Assembly: GCF_949628215.1 (NCBI RefSeq)
Contig: NC_134283.1
Location: 23,786,975 to 23,850,974, forward strand
DNA: 64,000 bases
Direction of reading: 5' to 3'
From: Phalacrocorax aristotelis
Taxonomy: Eukaryota > Chordata > Aves > Suliformes > Phalacrocoracidae
In this document: positions 35,884 to 64,000 of the stretch, piece after piece
How the letters are laid out: each line of letters starts with the position of its first letter
Numbering within the stretch: position 1 is the first letter of the stretch
The notes under the pieces: generated by a model
The model's database searches: none
The model's input: only the letters and a program-made list of their open reading frames with translations
What the model was told of the DNA's origin: nothing
Position numbers and translations under genes: made by a program

Positions 35884-38236
35884 AGCAGCAGCAAACCTGA
35901 CAGAGGCAGACAGAGGAACGGGTCAGGAGGAGATAGAGAGGAAGGGTAAGTGCCAAATGCAGCATGAACCTCAGCTTCTATCCAGCTCAGAGCCTAGTTT
36001 TGCAGGAAGACTGCAAGCCATGCTTAAAAAGAAAAACAACAACCAAACTTACCTGCTTTCTTTAAAGAGTCTAATACGAGACAGACACAGGATTTCTGAA
36101 TTTCCAGACTAGTGACAACTATTTGACAGTAAGCACTGCCTTTTCTCTCCTACTCAGGACATGACCTGGTGGAGTTGGCCTCCACAGTACAAGAAGAATA
36201 CAAGGAAAACACGTAGCTTTGGCATATCCAGCATTCCAGGTTGAGGCTCGTTCAACTCTTGTCCTTGGTGGTGTTGGGTGAGCAGTTACACAGAAGGAGA
36301 AGGAGAACAGAATGGGCAGTGAAGTGACAGTTTTGAGAAACCTGTCTGCACTAATATTTCATAAAAAGATTGCATCCCTAACAGAGTCTGAAGGAAATCT
36401 GTTCTATAGAAGCATCACAATAACGTTGCAGCAGCACCAACTACTAAAACCAATTACCTAGCCTCTTTCACTGTACTTATCCGGTGCAAACCTATTTTCT
36501 TTCTAATTTAACACAAGCTCAGAGAACAGAAAGCACCGGTGAGGACACTAGTTGCCCAGCGTGTCTTCAATCAGCTACACACTTACTTCAGGAGAGCCTG
36601 TTGTAAGCAAAGCCTTTACCAGAAATCATTACATTACGTATCCTGGGCAATACCTTATTACCACCATGGTGTAGTGAAAGCATAGCTTACAGATATGCTG
36701 TACCAAATTTAACTCAGTGGCCTGCAGTCAGGTGTGGAGCAGATTTTGACCTGCTGTTCCTCTGGCTCTGAGTGCTGTGGACCTCCTGGAAACTGCACAC
36801 GAGTTCAGAATGGGACAACTCTGTGCCTTGTCTGAGCTACTCTGGTAGGAATTAGTGCTAACACAGCCCACAGTACAGAGAGAAAGTTCTTGGATGTATG
36901 CTACAGCACCTCACAGTTGGCCTTGCATGCACATGCATATGCAGTGCAAGCTAAGTAACTACAACTGATAGCAATACCAGTAAACACAAGTATTAATCCC
37001 ATTAAAAAGTCACTTTTCCCAAGACAAGGCTGAAAACCTCAAGAGATATGTAAGCTGTTGAGCTAATTTGGAAACAAACAAACAAAAAAAAATCCAAAGT
37101 CACACCTTCCTCCCAGAACAGCAGGCTGTGACCCTTCCTGACAGGCTCACAAATAAGATATGCCAGCAGATGCTAAACATAACGTCAGCACAACATAAGG
37201 GAAGAGGCTTCAGCCAGAGGCCAGACTATATCAACAACACCAGCCTGCATCAGTCCCTTGAGATGCAATCTAAGGAAAGTCAGAAGTTACCGTAGTCCTC
37301 AAAGACAGGACATGTGCCTTCAGTAAGCATAAAGGCTAGGAGTTATTGTCAAAGAATGCACAGTCAAGCTCTTAATGCAATGACAGGGGGATACTTTTCC
37401 CCTCTATTTTCCAGCAGAAGGTGGAAATTATTTAAAATGGAAGATTTTATGTACCAGCCATCTTCCTTTTAAGTATCTCCAACTCTAGAATACAATGACC
37501 TAGTCTTGCTTAAGCAACCAAGTGCTTGGCTGGCCAGGGCTTGGCAAAGATGGCGAGCAAGAGCTCTCCTGTCGCACCGGGGCGGATTCCCGCCAGCTGG
37601 GATCAGGCTGCTCTGTGCCGCGCCAGGAAGGAGGCCCAAGGCCTGGACCTGGGCTAGGCACGGGTGGGGAGTAGGCCTTATCTTCGCTTCACACACATCT
37701 AACAGTCCTTGAGGAACAGGACTGCCCAAACCAGGGCTACGAAGGGACTTTAAACAATACTGGCGGCTTTGAGTTTCAATAGATTAAAAAGATACCGCAT
37801 TTAGCATGTCAAAACCGTAAAGCAGAGCCTGCCAAGCGCTCCATACCTCGCGATGCACAGCGGGCAGCCTCCGGCGGCCCCGGACGGACCCCCGGGTTGC
37901 GGCAGCGGCGAGACAGGCCCGACCGCGGCCGGACAACTGAAACACCTCTCCTCACACAGAAGGGGCAGGACCTCTCAGGCACAGCGCCGGGAAGGGGGTA
38001 CGGGGACGAGGAACGAGAATTTCACACAGGAGCCCCCCGGCGACCGCCTCAGACGAGGCCGCGGGAGGGTCTTTTTAAGGGAAAAAGGGGAGTATCGCCC
38101 AACGTGGTAGGCGCCTCCCGCCGCACCTCCCTCCCTCCCCCCCTCCCCTCCTCCCCTCCCCTCCCCTCCCCTATTCTCTCCCCTCCCCCCGCCCGCCCGC
38201 TGAGAGGCGCCCCCGGCCCGCACCGGCCCCGCTCAC

Positions 38237-38290
38237 CTCCGGACGGGCTCGGCTCGGCTCCGCTCCCTGAGCTCAGCTCGGCTCGGCTCG
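38237..38290 (-). other. CIAPIN1: CIAPIN1 non-coding first exon (5' end approximate)
   Basis: A strong minus-strand donor at 38237/38236 in the CpG island would join to the acceptor at 35896, placing about 13 nt of 5'UTR before the ATG in exon 2. The 5' end is unknown. Confidence 0.6.
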
Positions 38291-38353
38291 GCCTGACGCC
38301 GTCACCGCCGCGTCCCGCCCCCGTGGCGTCATCGGCCTCTGCCCGTTTCCAAG
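38238..38353. promoter_or_regulatory. Bidirectional CIAPIN1/COQ9 promoter
   Basis: The CIAPIN1 first-exon donor (ccggag then gtgagc, minus strand) is at 38237 and the COQ9 ATG is at 38354, so both start sites fall within about 120 bp. The interval has no TATA box. It has repeated ctcgg words, a TGACGCCGTCA palindrome (38294-38304) and a further CGTCA (38327-38331), which are ATF/CREB-type half sites. A YY1-type aagatggcggc overlaps the COQ9 start codon. The factor sites are inferred from motifs only. Confidence 0.75.
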
Positions 38354-54894
<16,541 letters not shown>

Positions 54895-55238
54895 TGTGGC
54901 CCCTTGCAAGAGAGCACTCGGGTGAGTGATGCAGAAGGTTCCAGCACTCTGGACCGAGGCTTTTGCCTCCCCATCTTCCTCTGCCTTTCCTGGCCCAGCC
55001 CTGCTGGTCAGCGACACCTCTTCCTTGGTCCCCCTCCCCAGGGAAAGCCATCATGATGTGTATGGTAAAGCAGGAAGGAATCAGTGGTCATCTTTGCTGG
55101 GACAAGCTTTGTCTCTAAGTGGTCCCAGAGCTTTAGGCCAGAGTTTTGGATTCCGGCTATGCAGTGTTGGGGATTGGGAAGCATGTACCTCAGTTACACA
55201 ACCCTACCTTATTTGCATGTCCATTCCTTACTGTGCTG

Positions 55239-55244
55239 AATAAA
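55239..55244 (+). terminator. POLR2C: POLR2C polyadenylation signal
   Basis: AATAAA 345 nt past the stop, after a T-rich stretch; the first canonical signal after the gene. Confidence 0.7.
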
Positions 55245-55259
55245 GCCTTACCCACCGTG

Positions 55260-56560
55260 TTCTGTCATCCCTGAAAGCTCATCCGGGGCTGTGGCAGATG
55301 TCACATCATTTACTTCCCTCCAATAGACATTAACTTAATGAGATCTGCTCTGGAGGCAGCATTGCTCTCAACTGCTGATTTCTGCTCTTGACATTATCTC
55401 CTAAGGAGACCAGAACCCCCTCAAGCAGGTAGCCTGTCATTTACCGATCCAGTGCTACGTTTAAAGCAGATGTTTGAAGCTGGGCTGGTAAGTGAGATGT
55501 TGCAGAAGGCAGTGCTGCAGGGGAGCCCAGATGGGCCAGGCAGGCTTAGCTGTATTTAAAGACTCCATTGGAGCAGGCTCTACCTATGTGCTATATAATC
55601 TTTATGTTAGGAGCTGGGATGGCAGGGATTCTGTCATTAATAACCCCTGTCTGACAGCTGCTGCTGTGCCCACAGCCCCAAGGTCGGTTGTATGCTGGGC
55701 CAGAGCTTGGTGTGGGTCCTAAACCATGACCACTGTGGCAGCGGCTGAAGGACTCCAGCAATTGCCTGGGTGACCATTTCTCCTCCCCTCTGTCAGTGAC
55801 CAGCAGGACTTGGGATGAGCTTCTCAGTGACACTTTCCTGGAGAGGTCTGCGTCTTCCGTACTGTGGAAGGGAGGGGAAGGTGTGTGTGCCACTGTGCTT
55901 GTCCCAGTGTGGACGTGAAGCATGGGAGTGGCTTGGGGAGCAGGAATGGGTGCTCATGCTGAGCTGGAAAGGGCAACCCAAGTCAGTGCTGCTTTCCCTT
56001 TTAGGGAAGAGCTGCTGCAGCTGGGCTGCTGCTTCTTCAGTGTCCTTGCTGTGGCACAGCTGGCTGCACCACAGCTCCCCAAGAGCTGTCCCCATCCTTG
56101 GAGGGAGCCCTCCCCTGGCTGGCATGGCCATCTCACCTTGAGGCCAGGTCTCTGCCAGACAGTTGTGGGATGGGTAACCAAACTGGCACAATTCTGGAAG
56201 AGCTGGAAGATGGAGTGGATTGCAACTTCTTTACTTGGGGATTTGGAGCCACCAGTGCCCTGGCACGTCCCTGGAGCTGTGGGTGGCTGGAGCCGATGGG
56301 TGACAGTGGGGTGCTGGCATCCTGTTTCACTTAGGGTTGTTTGATGGAGGGTGGCAACTCACCCCACCCTTCTCCCCTCACCAGTGCTTTTAGGGCTTCA
56401 CTTGAAATGTCCTGGCTGTGGCTGGAGGCAGAACAAAGCTCTGAGCCAAGCACACTGCCGCGAGTGTTAGGAACTTCCCCATCAGCATTTTTCTCTCTGG
56501 CAGACGCTACTCCCACTTGCACTTCCTGAGCACAGTTCGATGGAACAGACAAACAGGAAG
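55260..56560. other. Convergent intergenic gap between POLR2C and DOK4
   Basis: About 1.3 kb between two facing poly(A) signals. Several open frames of about 110-140 codons overlap on both strands near 55.8-56.3 kb, but none resembles a protein family. Confidence 0.5.
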
Positions 56561-56574
56561 GGTGGATAAGGGTT

Positions 56575-56580
56575 GTTTAT
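56575..56580 (-). terminator. DOK4: Probable DOK4 polyadenylation signal
   Basis: TTTATT on the plus strand (AATAAA on the minus strand), about 1.4 kb beyond the DOK4 stop, which fits a 3'UTR spanning about 57983-56555. The sequence between has no other gene. Confidence 0.5.
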
Positions 56581-57983
56581 TCATTGAGCAACTCCTTAAA
56601 AAAAAAAAAAAAGAAAAGAAAACCCAAACATTTTTGGTAATAAATGTTAAACCTTTTCCAGCTGAGGTGTGTAGCTAGGAAAAAGAGAGCAGATTGCATC
56701 TCTCACCCAGGGAAGGACATGCTACCAGGTGGTGCTGGGGTGTCGATGAGCCCCTCTGCACCTGGCCATGCTGTGGGGAGCAGCCCTTCTCCCACCTGCT
56801 CTTCCCCAGCCTCAGCCACAAGCTACACAAACCCAAGACATAGTATTTACAGACGACAGGTTCCTACATCACGACACTCCCCATCCCCAAATCACAGACC
56901 TGGAGCTTTAAGGGTGGAAATAAAACCATTGATCACCCAACCCAAAGACTCCAAAGAAACACCAAAGTTTGCATGGCAATAAAAAGATAGCCCTTCTAAA
57001 GGAGGTCAATAAATAGGAGAACTAGAAAAAAATCAGTTGCTTTTGGGTTCAGCACATGAAGCCAGCTTCCCCCCTCCCTGGGCGAGGGCTTTCACCCAGC
57101 CGTGCCAGCAGGCAAGGAGGGAATGAGGACGATGGGAGTGGGGGTGCAGGGAGAAATGTGGCTCTTCCCCCATTGGCATGGATTTCTCTGCCCAGGGACT
57201 TCTTATATCTGCAAAGCTGCCCCTAAAGGGACAGATGCTACTGGCCAAAACCAGTCCCTGGGTTGCCCATGAGAGGATAAAACAGGTATGGCTGGGTGGA
57301 GCAGCTGCAGGTGGAGGAGCAAGGGGTGCTGGGGTGGGAGCAGCCTGGGAAAGCTGGGGGTCTCTGCTCTACACAGCTGCTCACCCCAGCTGACCCCCCT
57401 GGAAGGAAAACCAATTTCTCCTGAGAGTCTGAGTTCTACAGCGAGTGTTAAAATAGCTTAGAGAAGTGCAAAAAATCAGCTCAGGGGTGGCAGGGAGTCT
57501 CCAGGAGCACCCCACTCTTCACTTGGCAGGGGGGATGAGCTGCTGGTGCCCTGCACCTTCAGCCTGGCACAGCTGCATCCTCCAGCGCTGCTCTGTCCCC
57601 GTGGCACGGTGATGCACCAGACTTCCTCCCCACTTGCAGAAAACACTGAATGTCTTGATCCCCCCTCCTTTTCCTCTTCCCAGCTGGAATCCCTAAAGTC
57701 AAAAACCTCTGAGCATCTCTGCCTGAGGACTCTTCGGCAGCTACAAAGTTTGCATTCATGTGAAAAGGAAAAAATCTCTTATGATACGGATATTCAATAT
57801 ATATTTCAAGTCAGTCAAGGCTGAGCCAGCTGTTGCCTCTGCTAACGTCAGGCCAGGGTGTGAGCCAGTGCCTGCTCCCCCAAGGTCCTGGCGCAGAGGA
57901 AGCTCCAGCTTGATCTCCCTGGGGACTCGGAGGGGTGGCTGCTGTGTCCTTGCCACCCCTCGCGGTGTTTCCCCCCCACCAGC

Positions 57984-60912
57984 TCATGGGGATGATGTGG
58001 GCTCCCTGCTTTCAGGCTTGTCGCTTTTGGAGGACTTTGGCTTCATCAAGATGAACCTGTTGAGGAGGTCGGTGTCTGAGCTGGCCTGGGCACCTGCGTA
58101 CGCCTCCCCTGGGGATGAAGCAGAGGGTGGGCTCGTGTAGTGGGGGGGGACACGACACCCCAGGAGCCAGAGGAACGGTGGCTCCTCAGTAGGGGATAGG
58201 GACACTCACCGGCATAGCTGGAGGACTCGGCCATGTTCTGGGAGCCAGTGATGTGGTGCCAGTAGGCACTGCGGGGCAGCATTGTGGTGGGGGTGCAGGG
58301 GTAGGAGAAGTGCTCAGTGCCCTTGTTCAGCAGCTGCAGAGGACAAGAAGGGGGTGAGGGTGGTGCGGGGTGCCCTGAGTTCCCCCCTGCCATGTCGCCA
58401 TGGTGGGCTGGAGCTCACCCTGACGTTCTTCTCCATCTCCAGCAGGACCTTCTTGTGCTGCTCGGCAATGGCCAATGTGGCGCTGTGGACGCGCTGGTAG
58501 ATCTGCTCACCCTCCTGTGTCTGGAAGGTGTAGAGACCTTCCCCTGGGTCACACATCCTGCGGGGACGGGGCATAGGGTGTCACCGGGGTCCCCAAGCCA
58601 AGGGACGATAAAAAACATCCCCCCAGGTGGCAGCTGGCCTGGCTTCCCATGCTCTAATGCTGTCCCCATGTCCCCTCTATGGTGCTGAGCTGGGACCAGC
58701 TCCAGCACCAAACCTTGCTGGCCGTGGGGCACCCTAGGCGGGTGGTTGCCATCACCCCATTGTTGGACCTGCCCTGGGTGATGGCAGCAGTGGAACCTCC
58801 TGGTGTGCACAGCAGGATGAAGGCACCTGGTGGTGGTCCCTGTCTCAGCGAGGGTGACACCTCACCGTCCGGCCTCAAAGGTGAAGCGGGTGGCATCACG
58901 CCCATAGCGGCGCAGGGAGCAGAGTGGCCAGGAGACCAGCTTCACCCGGGGGTTGTGTGTGTCCCAGAGGTAGATGTTTTCATGGGTGATCTGCAGTTTG
59001 CATTCGCCGTAAACGTCCAAGTTGGGGCAGGGGAGGAGGAACACGTTGAACCGGTCTGGAAGGGGGGGGGGAAATAAATCAGGGGCGTGTAGCGAGGCTG
59101 AGCCCTGAGCAAGGCCTTGCTGCTGCTGAACACTCACCCGTCTGCTCACACTGCACGCCGGGCGCCAGCAGGTCGGGCTCCCCCAGGCTGATGTCGTTCA
59201 GGCGGGCACCCAGGCACTCCACTGTCAGCGTCTTGTACCACTCCTCCGCCTCCAGCTCTGGAAGGCACCACAGCAGCCGCTGGGCAACCCCAGCCAAAGC
59301 CAGCACCCCCAGCCCTGCTCCCCTGGGTGCTGCCCAGTACCTGAATCGCAGGTGAAGGTCCGGGCGGAGTCATCAGTGAGAACAATAGCCACGGCCTGTC
59401 TTTTGGTCTCCTTGGGCAGCCGAGTGATGCACTTGACGTTGCTGATCTCGGTGACCTGCGGAAGCGTGTGTGTGGGGGGGATCACTGAGGACTGCACCCA
59501 AACCCAGCCCCACTGCACCCAGACCCCAGTGGCTGCTGCACCCAGACCTGGCTGCCATGGCACCCAGATCCTGGCTGCTGCACCCAGAGCCCAGCTGCCC
59601 CTGCACTCAGAGGCCAGTGGCAACCAGACCCCATGTGCTGCTGCACCCAGCCCCTGCTGCACCCAAACTCCAGCTGCTACACCCAGACCCTGTTCCCTGC
59701 TGCACCTAAACCCCGGCTACACCCAGACCCAGCTGCATCCCCCACCGGAGTGCACGGGGCAACAGCCACCCAACTCCAGCCCAGCAAATTTAGGTAAGGA
59801 GGGACTCGCTCTGGCATGGGGGGCCAAGCAGCAGGTGGCACCCCAGCACCCCACCACTGCACCCCCTCACCTTGGGGCACCCACGCAGGCACGCTGACTT
59901 CTCATCCGGGTACTTCTCCAGGCGCTGGGGCCCTTTGCTGGAGGATTTCCGGAAGACCAGCCAGCACCGCCGGTAGATCTGCCAGACAGAGAGCATTGGC
60001 GGCTGCTGCAGTGCAGGTGGGGGTCCCTGTCCCCACCCTGTCCCCATCCCCTTCTCCAGGACCTCTGCCTGGTCCTGCTGACCCTGCTGGCCGGGGGACA
60101 GGAGGGAATGCTGGGGATGGGGAAATCCTGGGGCTGCCATCATACCCCTCCACCCCCACCAATGCTAATTTCAGAGCTTAATTAATGAACATGGGCAAGG
60201 GTCCCAAGGGGACCCTCATCCTGGCATCTCCCTGTCCCACCTCCCACAGCTCCAGCCTCCAGGAGTAGCGGGCCCATCGTCCCCAAGCATGTCCCTGAGC
60301 TGAAGCCCGCTCCCTCTTTGTTCTCCCTAATTAATGTGAAATTACCCAGCATGCTCGTTGCTGCCGGCTCCAAGCAACGGAGGCAAGCAACCAACCCCCC
60401 TGACCCCCACCTATGGGTGCTGCACTCCAGCACCACCCTAATTCACACCCATCAGCCCCCCCCCAACATGCATGGGACATCCCCAGTGCTAAAATTGTGT
60501 GTGGAAGGAAACAGAGGCACAGGGGGGAGGGCTGAGTGACACCCCCCAAATCCTCATGGTGACCTGTGTCCAGTGAGTGGGTGCCACCCAGTGCAGGATC
60601 CAGCTGGTGCTGGATCCGGGCCCCTAGGGCTGCTGGATGATTTGGGTACCAAAAAGCGGCCTGTCCCTGCCCCTACCGCCACCACAGCCCCCAAAACGCC
60701 AGTTATTCAACCCAAACCAGGAGTGCTGGTTGTCGTGAGAGGCAACGTGGCTGGGTCCCCTGGCCACGTCACACCTCATGGCAACTGGCACTCCAAATCC
60801 ACAGGTGTCCCCCCAGTGTCCCCCATTCCCCGAGACGGCCACTCACCCCCAGCTTCTTGCTCTTCATCCTCACATAGCCTTGCTTGATAATGTCGTTAAA
60901 ATTCGTCGCCAT
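57984..60912 (-). CDS. DOK4: DOK4, docking protein 4
   Basis: Eight coding exons on the minus strand: 60912-60847, 59978-59871, 59455-59341, 59257-59138, 59055-58866, 58557-58419, 58333-58210, 58108-57984. They total 987 nt (328 aa; human 326), in phase. Residues about 7-110 form the PH domain ([44 protein letters not shown]). Residues about 130-235 form the IRS-type PTB domain ([50 protein letters not shown]). The C-terminal tail ([18 protein letters not shown]) carries tyrosines but is short, as in the DOK4/5/6 subgroup, which lacks the RasGAP-binding tail of DOK1-3. By family it binds phosphotyrosine on receptors such as RET at the plasma membrane and promotes MAPK signalling. Confidence 0.98.
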
Positions 60913-61090
60913 GGCGATGGCCCAATGAGGTGGGGGATATTCGGGGGGGGGGGGGGCTGCCTTCACCTCCACCCACCCCCCTCCATCCTCTTCCTTCTAA
61001 CCCCCTCCCCCTCACTGCCGGCCCAGCTTGGTACTAGCAGCGTCCCCCATCCTGGCTGGAAAAGAGAAATGTCAGATCGACGGGTGACAT

Positions 61091-61159
61091 CTTCCTCCTC
61101 CTCCTCCTCCTCCTCCTCCTCCTCCTCCTCCTCCTCCTCCTCCTCCTCCTCCTCCTCCC
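61091..61159. repeat. (TCC)n microsatellite in DOK4 intron 1
   Basis: About 22 perfect tcc units, GGA-rich on the DOK4 sense strand. The poly-Glu and poly-Arg frames that cross it are artefacts. Confidence 0.95.
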
Positions 61160-61881
61160 TTGCTGCCTGAACCATCGAGTGGAACAGTCCAGTGTTAACC
61201 CCTGCCAGCACGGCAGTGCCAAGCCGGTGTGCACAGTAGTGTCTCCCTGCCCCACAGCAGCCTCAGCATGTCTCCCAGGGGACAACCGTGCTGGACCTTG
61301 CCCACCGGTCTCCATCACCTCTCACGCTGCCCCTCCTTCCTCCCAGGCTGCTTTCTTGGGCAGCAACATGGCCCCGGCCACTGAGCATCAGTAGGGTTCT
61401 GTGTTAACAACTTCCTACCTGGCCAGGCCAGCTCTGCTGCGGGCTGTTTTGGCTGTGGCACTGGGTGCCAGAGGAACCCCGGCTCCCAGCCTCGCATCCC
61501 CCGGCACAACCCAGCCTCCCTCCAGCCCCGCTGCAAGCTCGGCTTCGCTCAGTCTGGTCCCTGCCTGGTCCCGCCAGACGGCAGGACCAGGTTCCTTTGC
61601 CAGCTGGAAAAAATCCCCTGTAGAAGGCAGTAACCTAGGAAACGGGATGGGACCATCCCCAGGGATGCTCGGGAGCCAAACTGCTCCGTGCAGGTGACGC
61701 CCTGGTCCCCAAAGCCCCAGTATCCAGGCGAATCCAGCCCCATCCATCCCACCGGTGACAGCCCAGAGCGGCCACCCAGCAGCGACAACGCCCCAGCGTC
61801 CCCCTCCAGCCGCCGCAACCACCGCCACGGCCTGTCCGGGTGCCACCGGGATGGCTTGTGTGTCGGCCCCCCCGGTCTTAC

Positions 61882-62100
61882 CCGGCCCCCCCCCCGCTGC
61901 AGGCGGCGGCTCCGGCGTCCGGCTCCGTGTCCCTGCGAGCCCTGGAACCGCGCGGTCCCTCCCGCCCCGGCCCCGCCCCGCCCCCGCCTCCGCCTCTCCA
62001 GGGCCCGCCCCCGGTCCCCTCACGCCGGGCTGCCTCCTCCGTCCCTCCGGGACCGGCCTTGCCCGTCCCAGCCCAGCCAGAGCCACAACCGGCCGTCCTG
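61882..62100 (-). other. DOK4: Probable DOK4 non-coding first exon in a CpG island
   Basis: A minus-strand donor (ccgg then gtaaga) lies at 61882/61881 within a GC-rich block of about 350 bp (61.75-62.1 kb). This suits a 5'UTR exon and TATA-less promoter of DOK4. The start is approximate. The acceptor of the coding exon, just right of 60912, lies by a poly-G run and could not be fixed. Confidence 0.5.
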
Positions 62101-62119
62101 GAATAGGCTTTCTGCCTGC

Positions 62120-63236
62120 ACATCATTAGGCTTCAGAGTGAACACCCAGCACCAACTGGCGGGCAGTGGCACCCTCTTGCTGAGCTGCCATCCCTAGGCT
62201 CAGGCAGACATCCCTTCCTCCCTGCCCCCCTTCCTCCCTGCCCCCCTTCTGTGCCCCCCAAAACTCTGCTTTTTGGGCCCCCCCAAACTACCTGCAGGCA
62301 TCACCACCCCCGCAGCCTTGTTGAGCCATAAAACATGAATTATTGCAAATAAAAGGACATTACAAAAACCCCATGAGCAGTAAAAAGCTGTGCTTTTAAC
62401 CAATCAATTAAAAGGCAGAGCAAGGGGATTAGCTCACTGAATATTAATTTTTAATAAGGTTGTGTCTGAGCTCCTCCAAAGCCCCACTCAGCACCTCTCT
62501 GTGGGCTGGCCATGGGGGCTGGGCTGCAGAGGCCTGGGCTGGGGGCTCAGCACCCAGAGGCAAGCACCCACAGGTGTGTACATCTGACTGCCTGGCCACA
62601 GCCCTGCAGATGCAGGCACCTCTACGGCCATGATACACTCCCCAGCCCCTGCTTCTCACTTCACAGGCACAGGGATGGGCTTTACCCATGAGCTGGGCTT
62701 GTCCCCAGACATGGAGATGGCGATGGCAGCAGGGCAACACCAGCAGCCACACGTCCAGCCTCAATTGTGGCTTGCAGAGAACACCGTGTCTCCCCGATGC
62801 TGTTCCCCCTCCCACCCACTACATCCTCACTCCTGCGTGGTGACAAAGCAGCAGCCCAAGCCACCACCAGAGGCTGGCCCCCTCTGGGCTCTGTATTTAT
62901 AATTAAAAAAATCATATACAAATACATACATATATATATATCTATAAAAATGTGGGCAGCAGAGCGTGACTAGCTGCAGGGGTCGGTGCCCCTCTCTGCC
63001 CTGTGCTTCCTCCTCCTGGGCTGCTCAGTGATACTGGCTTGGGTGGCCACATCCATGTCCCAGGAAATGCTGGTGGCCGAGGTGCATCGGATACCGTCTG
63101 AGAGGCAGTGGGCTTGGAGCATCCCTGGGCAAGTTCATTCCTGCCGCTCCATGTCTCAGTTTCCCCATCTATACGAGGGTCACTGCAAGGCCAGGCCATG
63201 CGATGTCCCCGCAGCGGTGGCACCTGGCCCTGGGCT
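62120..63236. other. Region between the DOK4 promoter and the CCDC102A stop
   Basis: Holds the CCDC102A 3'UTR at its right side. A minus-strand ATTAAA-type signal is possible at 62455-62450, and an AT repeat (atatatatatat) lies near 62930. No other gene is seen. Confidence 0.45.
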
Positions 63237-63491
<255 letters not shown>

Positions 63492-64000
63492 CTACCAAGC
63501 TCCTGGTGCAGGATCAGCGCCCCCATCCTCAGGCCAACCCTCCAGTGCAGGACCAGGGAGCCCCGATGATGCTTGGCACAAGCATGGCACCAGCTGAAAA
63601 TCTCCAGAGCTGGACACTGCCACTCCAGGCATCTCAGACCCAGATAAGAGTGCAGAGCGGGGAGGAGTCGTCCCCAAAACCAGGAATCTCCCCCAAAAAA
63701 TCCAAGAGTCCCCCATTCCTGGAGCCTGCAGTGGTTTTAGCTCCTCACTTCCCCTTATGTAAAAATCCAATGAAAATTTATTAAGCAAATTTGAAATCAA
63801 AAGGCCCAGGACCTGGTCAGATCTGACCAGTTTGCTGTGTTTTACTGGAAAGGATGCATTATTTAAGGGTGGGCACGTGGGGAGGCTGGAGGGGGGGACG
63901 ATGAAGCCTCCATTATTCCTCCATGATTTAAGGAAGATGTCCCAATAAAATAAAGGAAGATCATAAACACAACCTCCCCAGCGCCTCCCGGAGACACAGC

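Noticed and set aside
55793-56344. Overlapping frames of 108-140 codons between POLR2C and DOK4
   Set aside because: Present on both strands at once, no conserved motif, and placed between two convergent poly(A) signals.
60963-61318. Poly-Glu, poly-Arg and poly-Ser frames
   Set aside because: Produced by the (TCC)n microsatellite in DOK4 intron 1.

Overview
The window is bird nuclear DNA. Two things show this. CR1 LINEs are the dominant repeat, with six clear copies plus two worn ones, several ending in the typical 3' tail (gattctatgattctat and close variants). The genes form the vertebrate block CIAPIN1-COQ9-POLR2C-DOK4-CCDC102A, known from human 16q21, with GFOD2 (human 16q22.1) on the left; in chicken this material belongs to chromosome 11. 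All gene structures below were read by hand from splice sites and exon phase. The summed coding lengths close exactly in frame for COQ9 (314 aa), POLR2C (275 aa), CIAPIN1 (309 aa), DOK4 (328 aa) and a new receptor gene (339 aa).

Layout. 1-6.7 kb: 5' part of GFOD2 (minus), with its first coding exon, a long intron and a CpG-island promoter. 7.8-13.2 kb: repeat field of two minus-strand CR1s and a solo LTR. 15.3-19.6 kb: a seven-exon plus-strand gene for a type I membrane protein with two Ig-like domains and two ITIM-type tyrosine motifs; I cannot match it to a named family and it has no counterpart in the human block as I know it. 20.5-29.1 kb: CR1s, a nested solo LTR, another solo LTR and unrecognised intergenic DNA. 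30.2-38.2 kb: CIAPIN1 (minus), which shares a bidirectional CpG promoter with COQ9 (plus, 38.35-46.6 kb). COQ9 is followed after only 394 bp by POLR2C (plus, 46.96-55.2 kb), whose start codon sits just downstream of eleven perfect 19-bp GC-box repeats. DOK4 (minus, 56.6-62.1 kb) converges on POLR2C. The last exon of CCDC102A (minus) lies at 63.24-63.36 kb and its intron runs off the right edge.

Roles. CIAPIN1 (cytosolic Fe-S assembly), COQ9 (ubiquinone synthesis in mitochondria) and POLR2C (RNA polymerase II subunit RPB3) are housekeeping genes packed around CpG promoters. DOK4 is a docking adaptor below receptor tyrosine kinases. The Ig/ITIM gene is the main candidate for something undescribed. 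Further points are a CR1 tail that appears to provide the branch site of a POLR2C intron, and a pentamer array that on the GFOD2 sense strand reads as ten consecutive consensus 5' splice sites.
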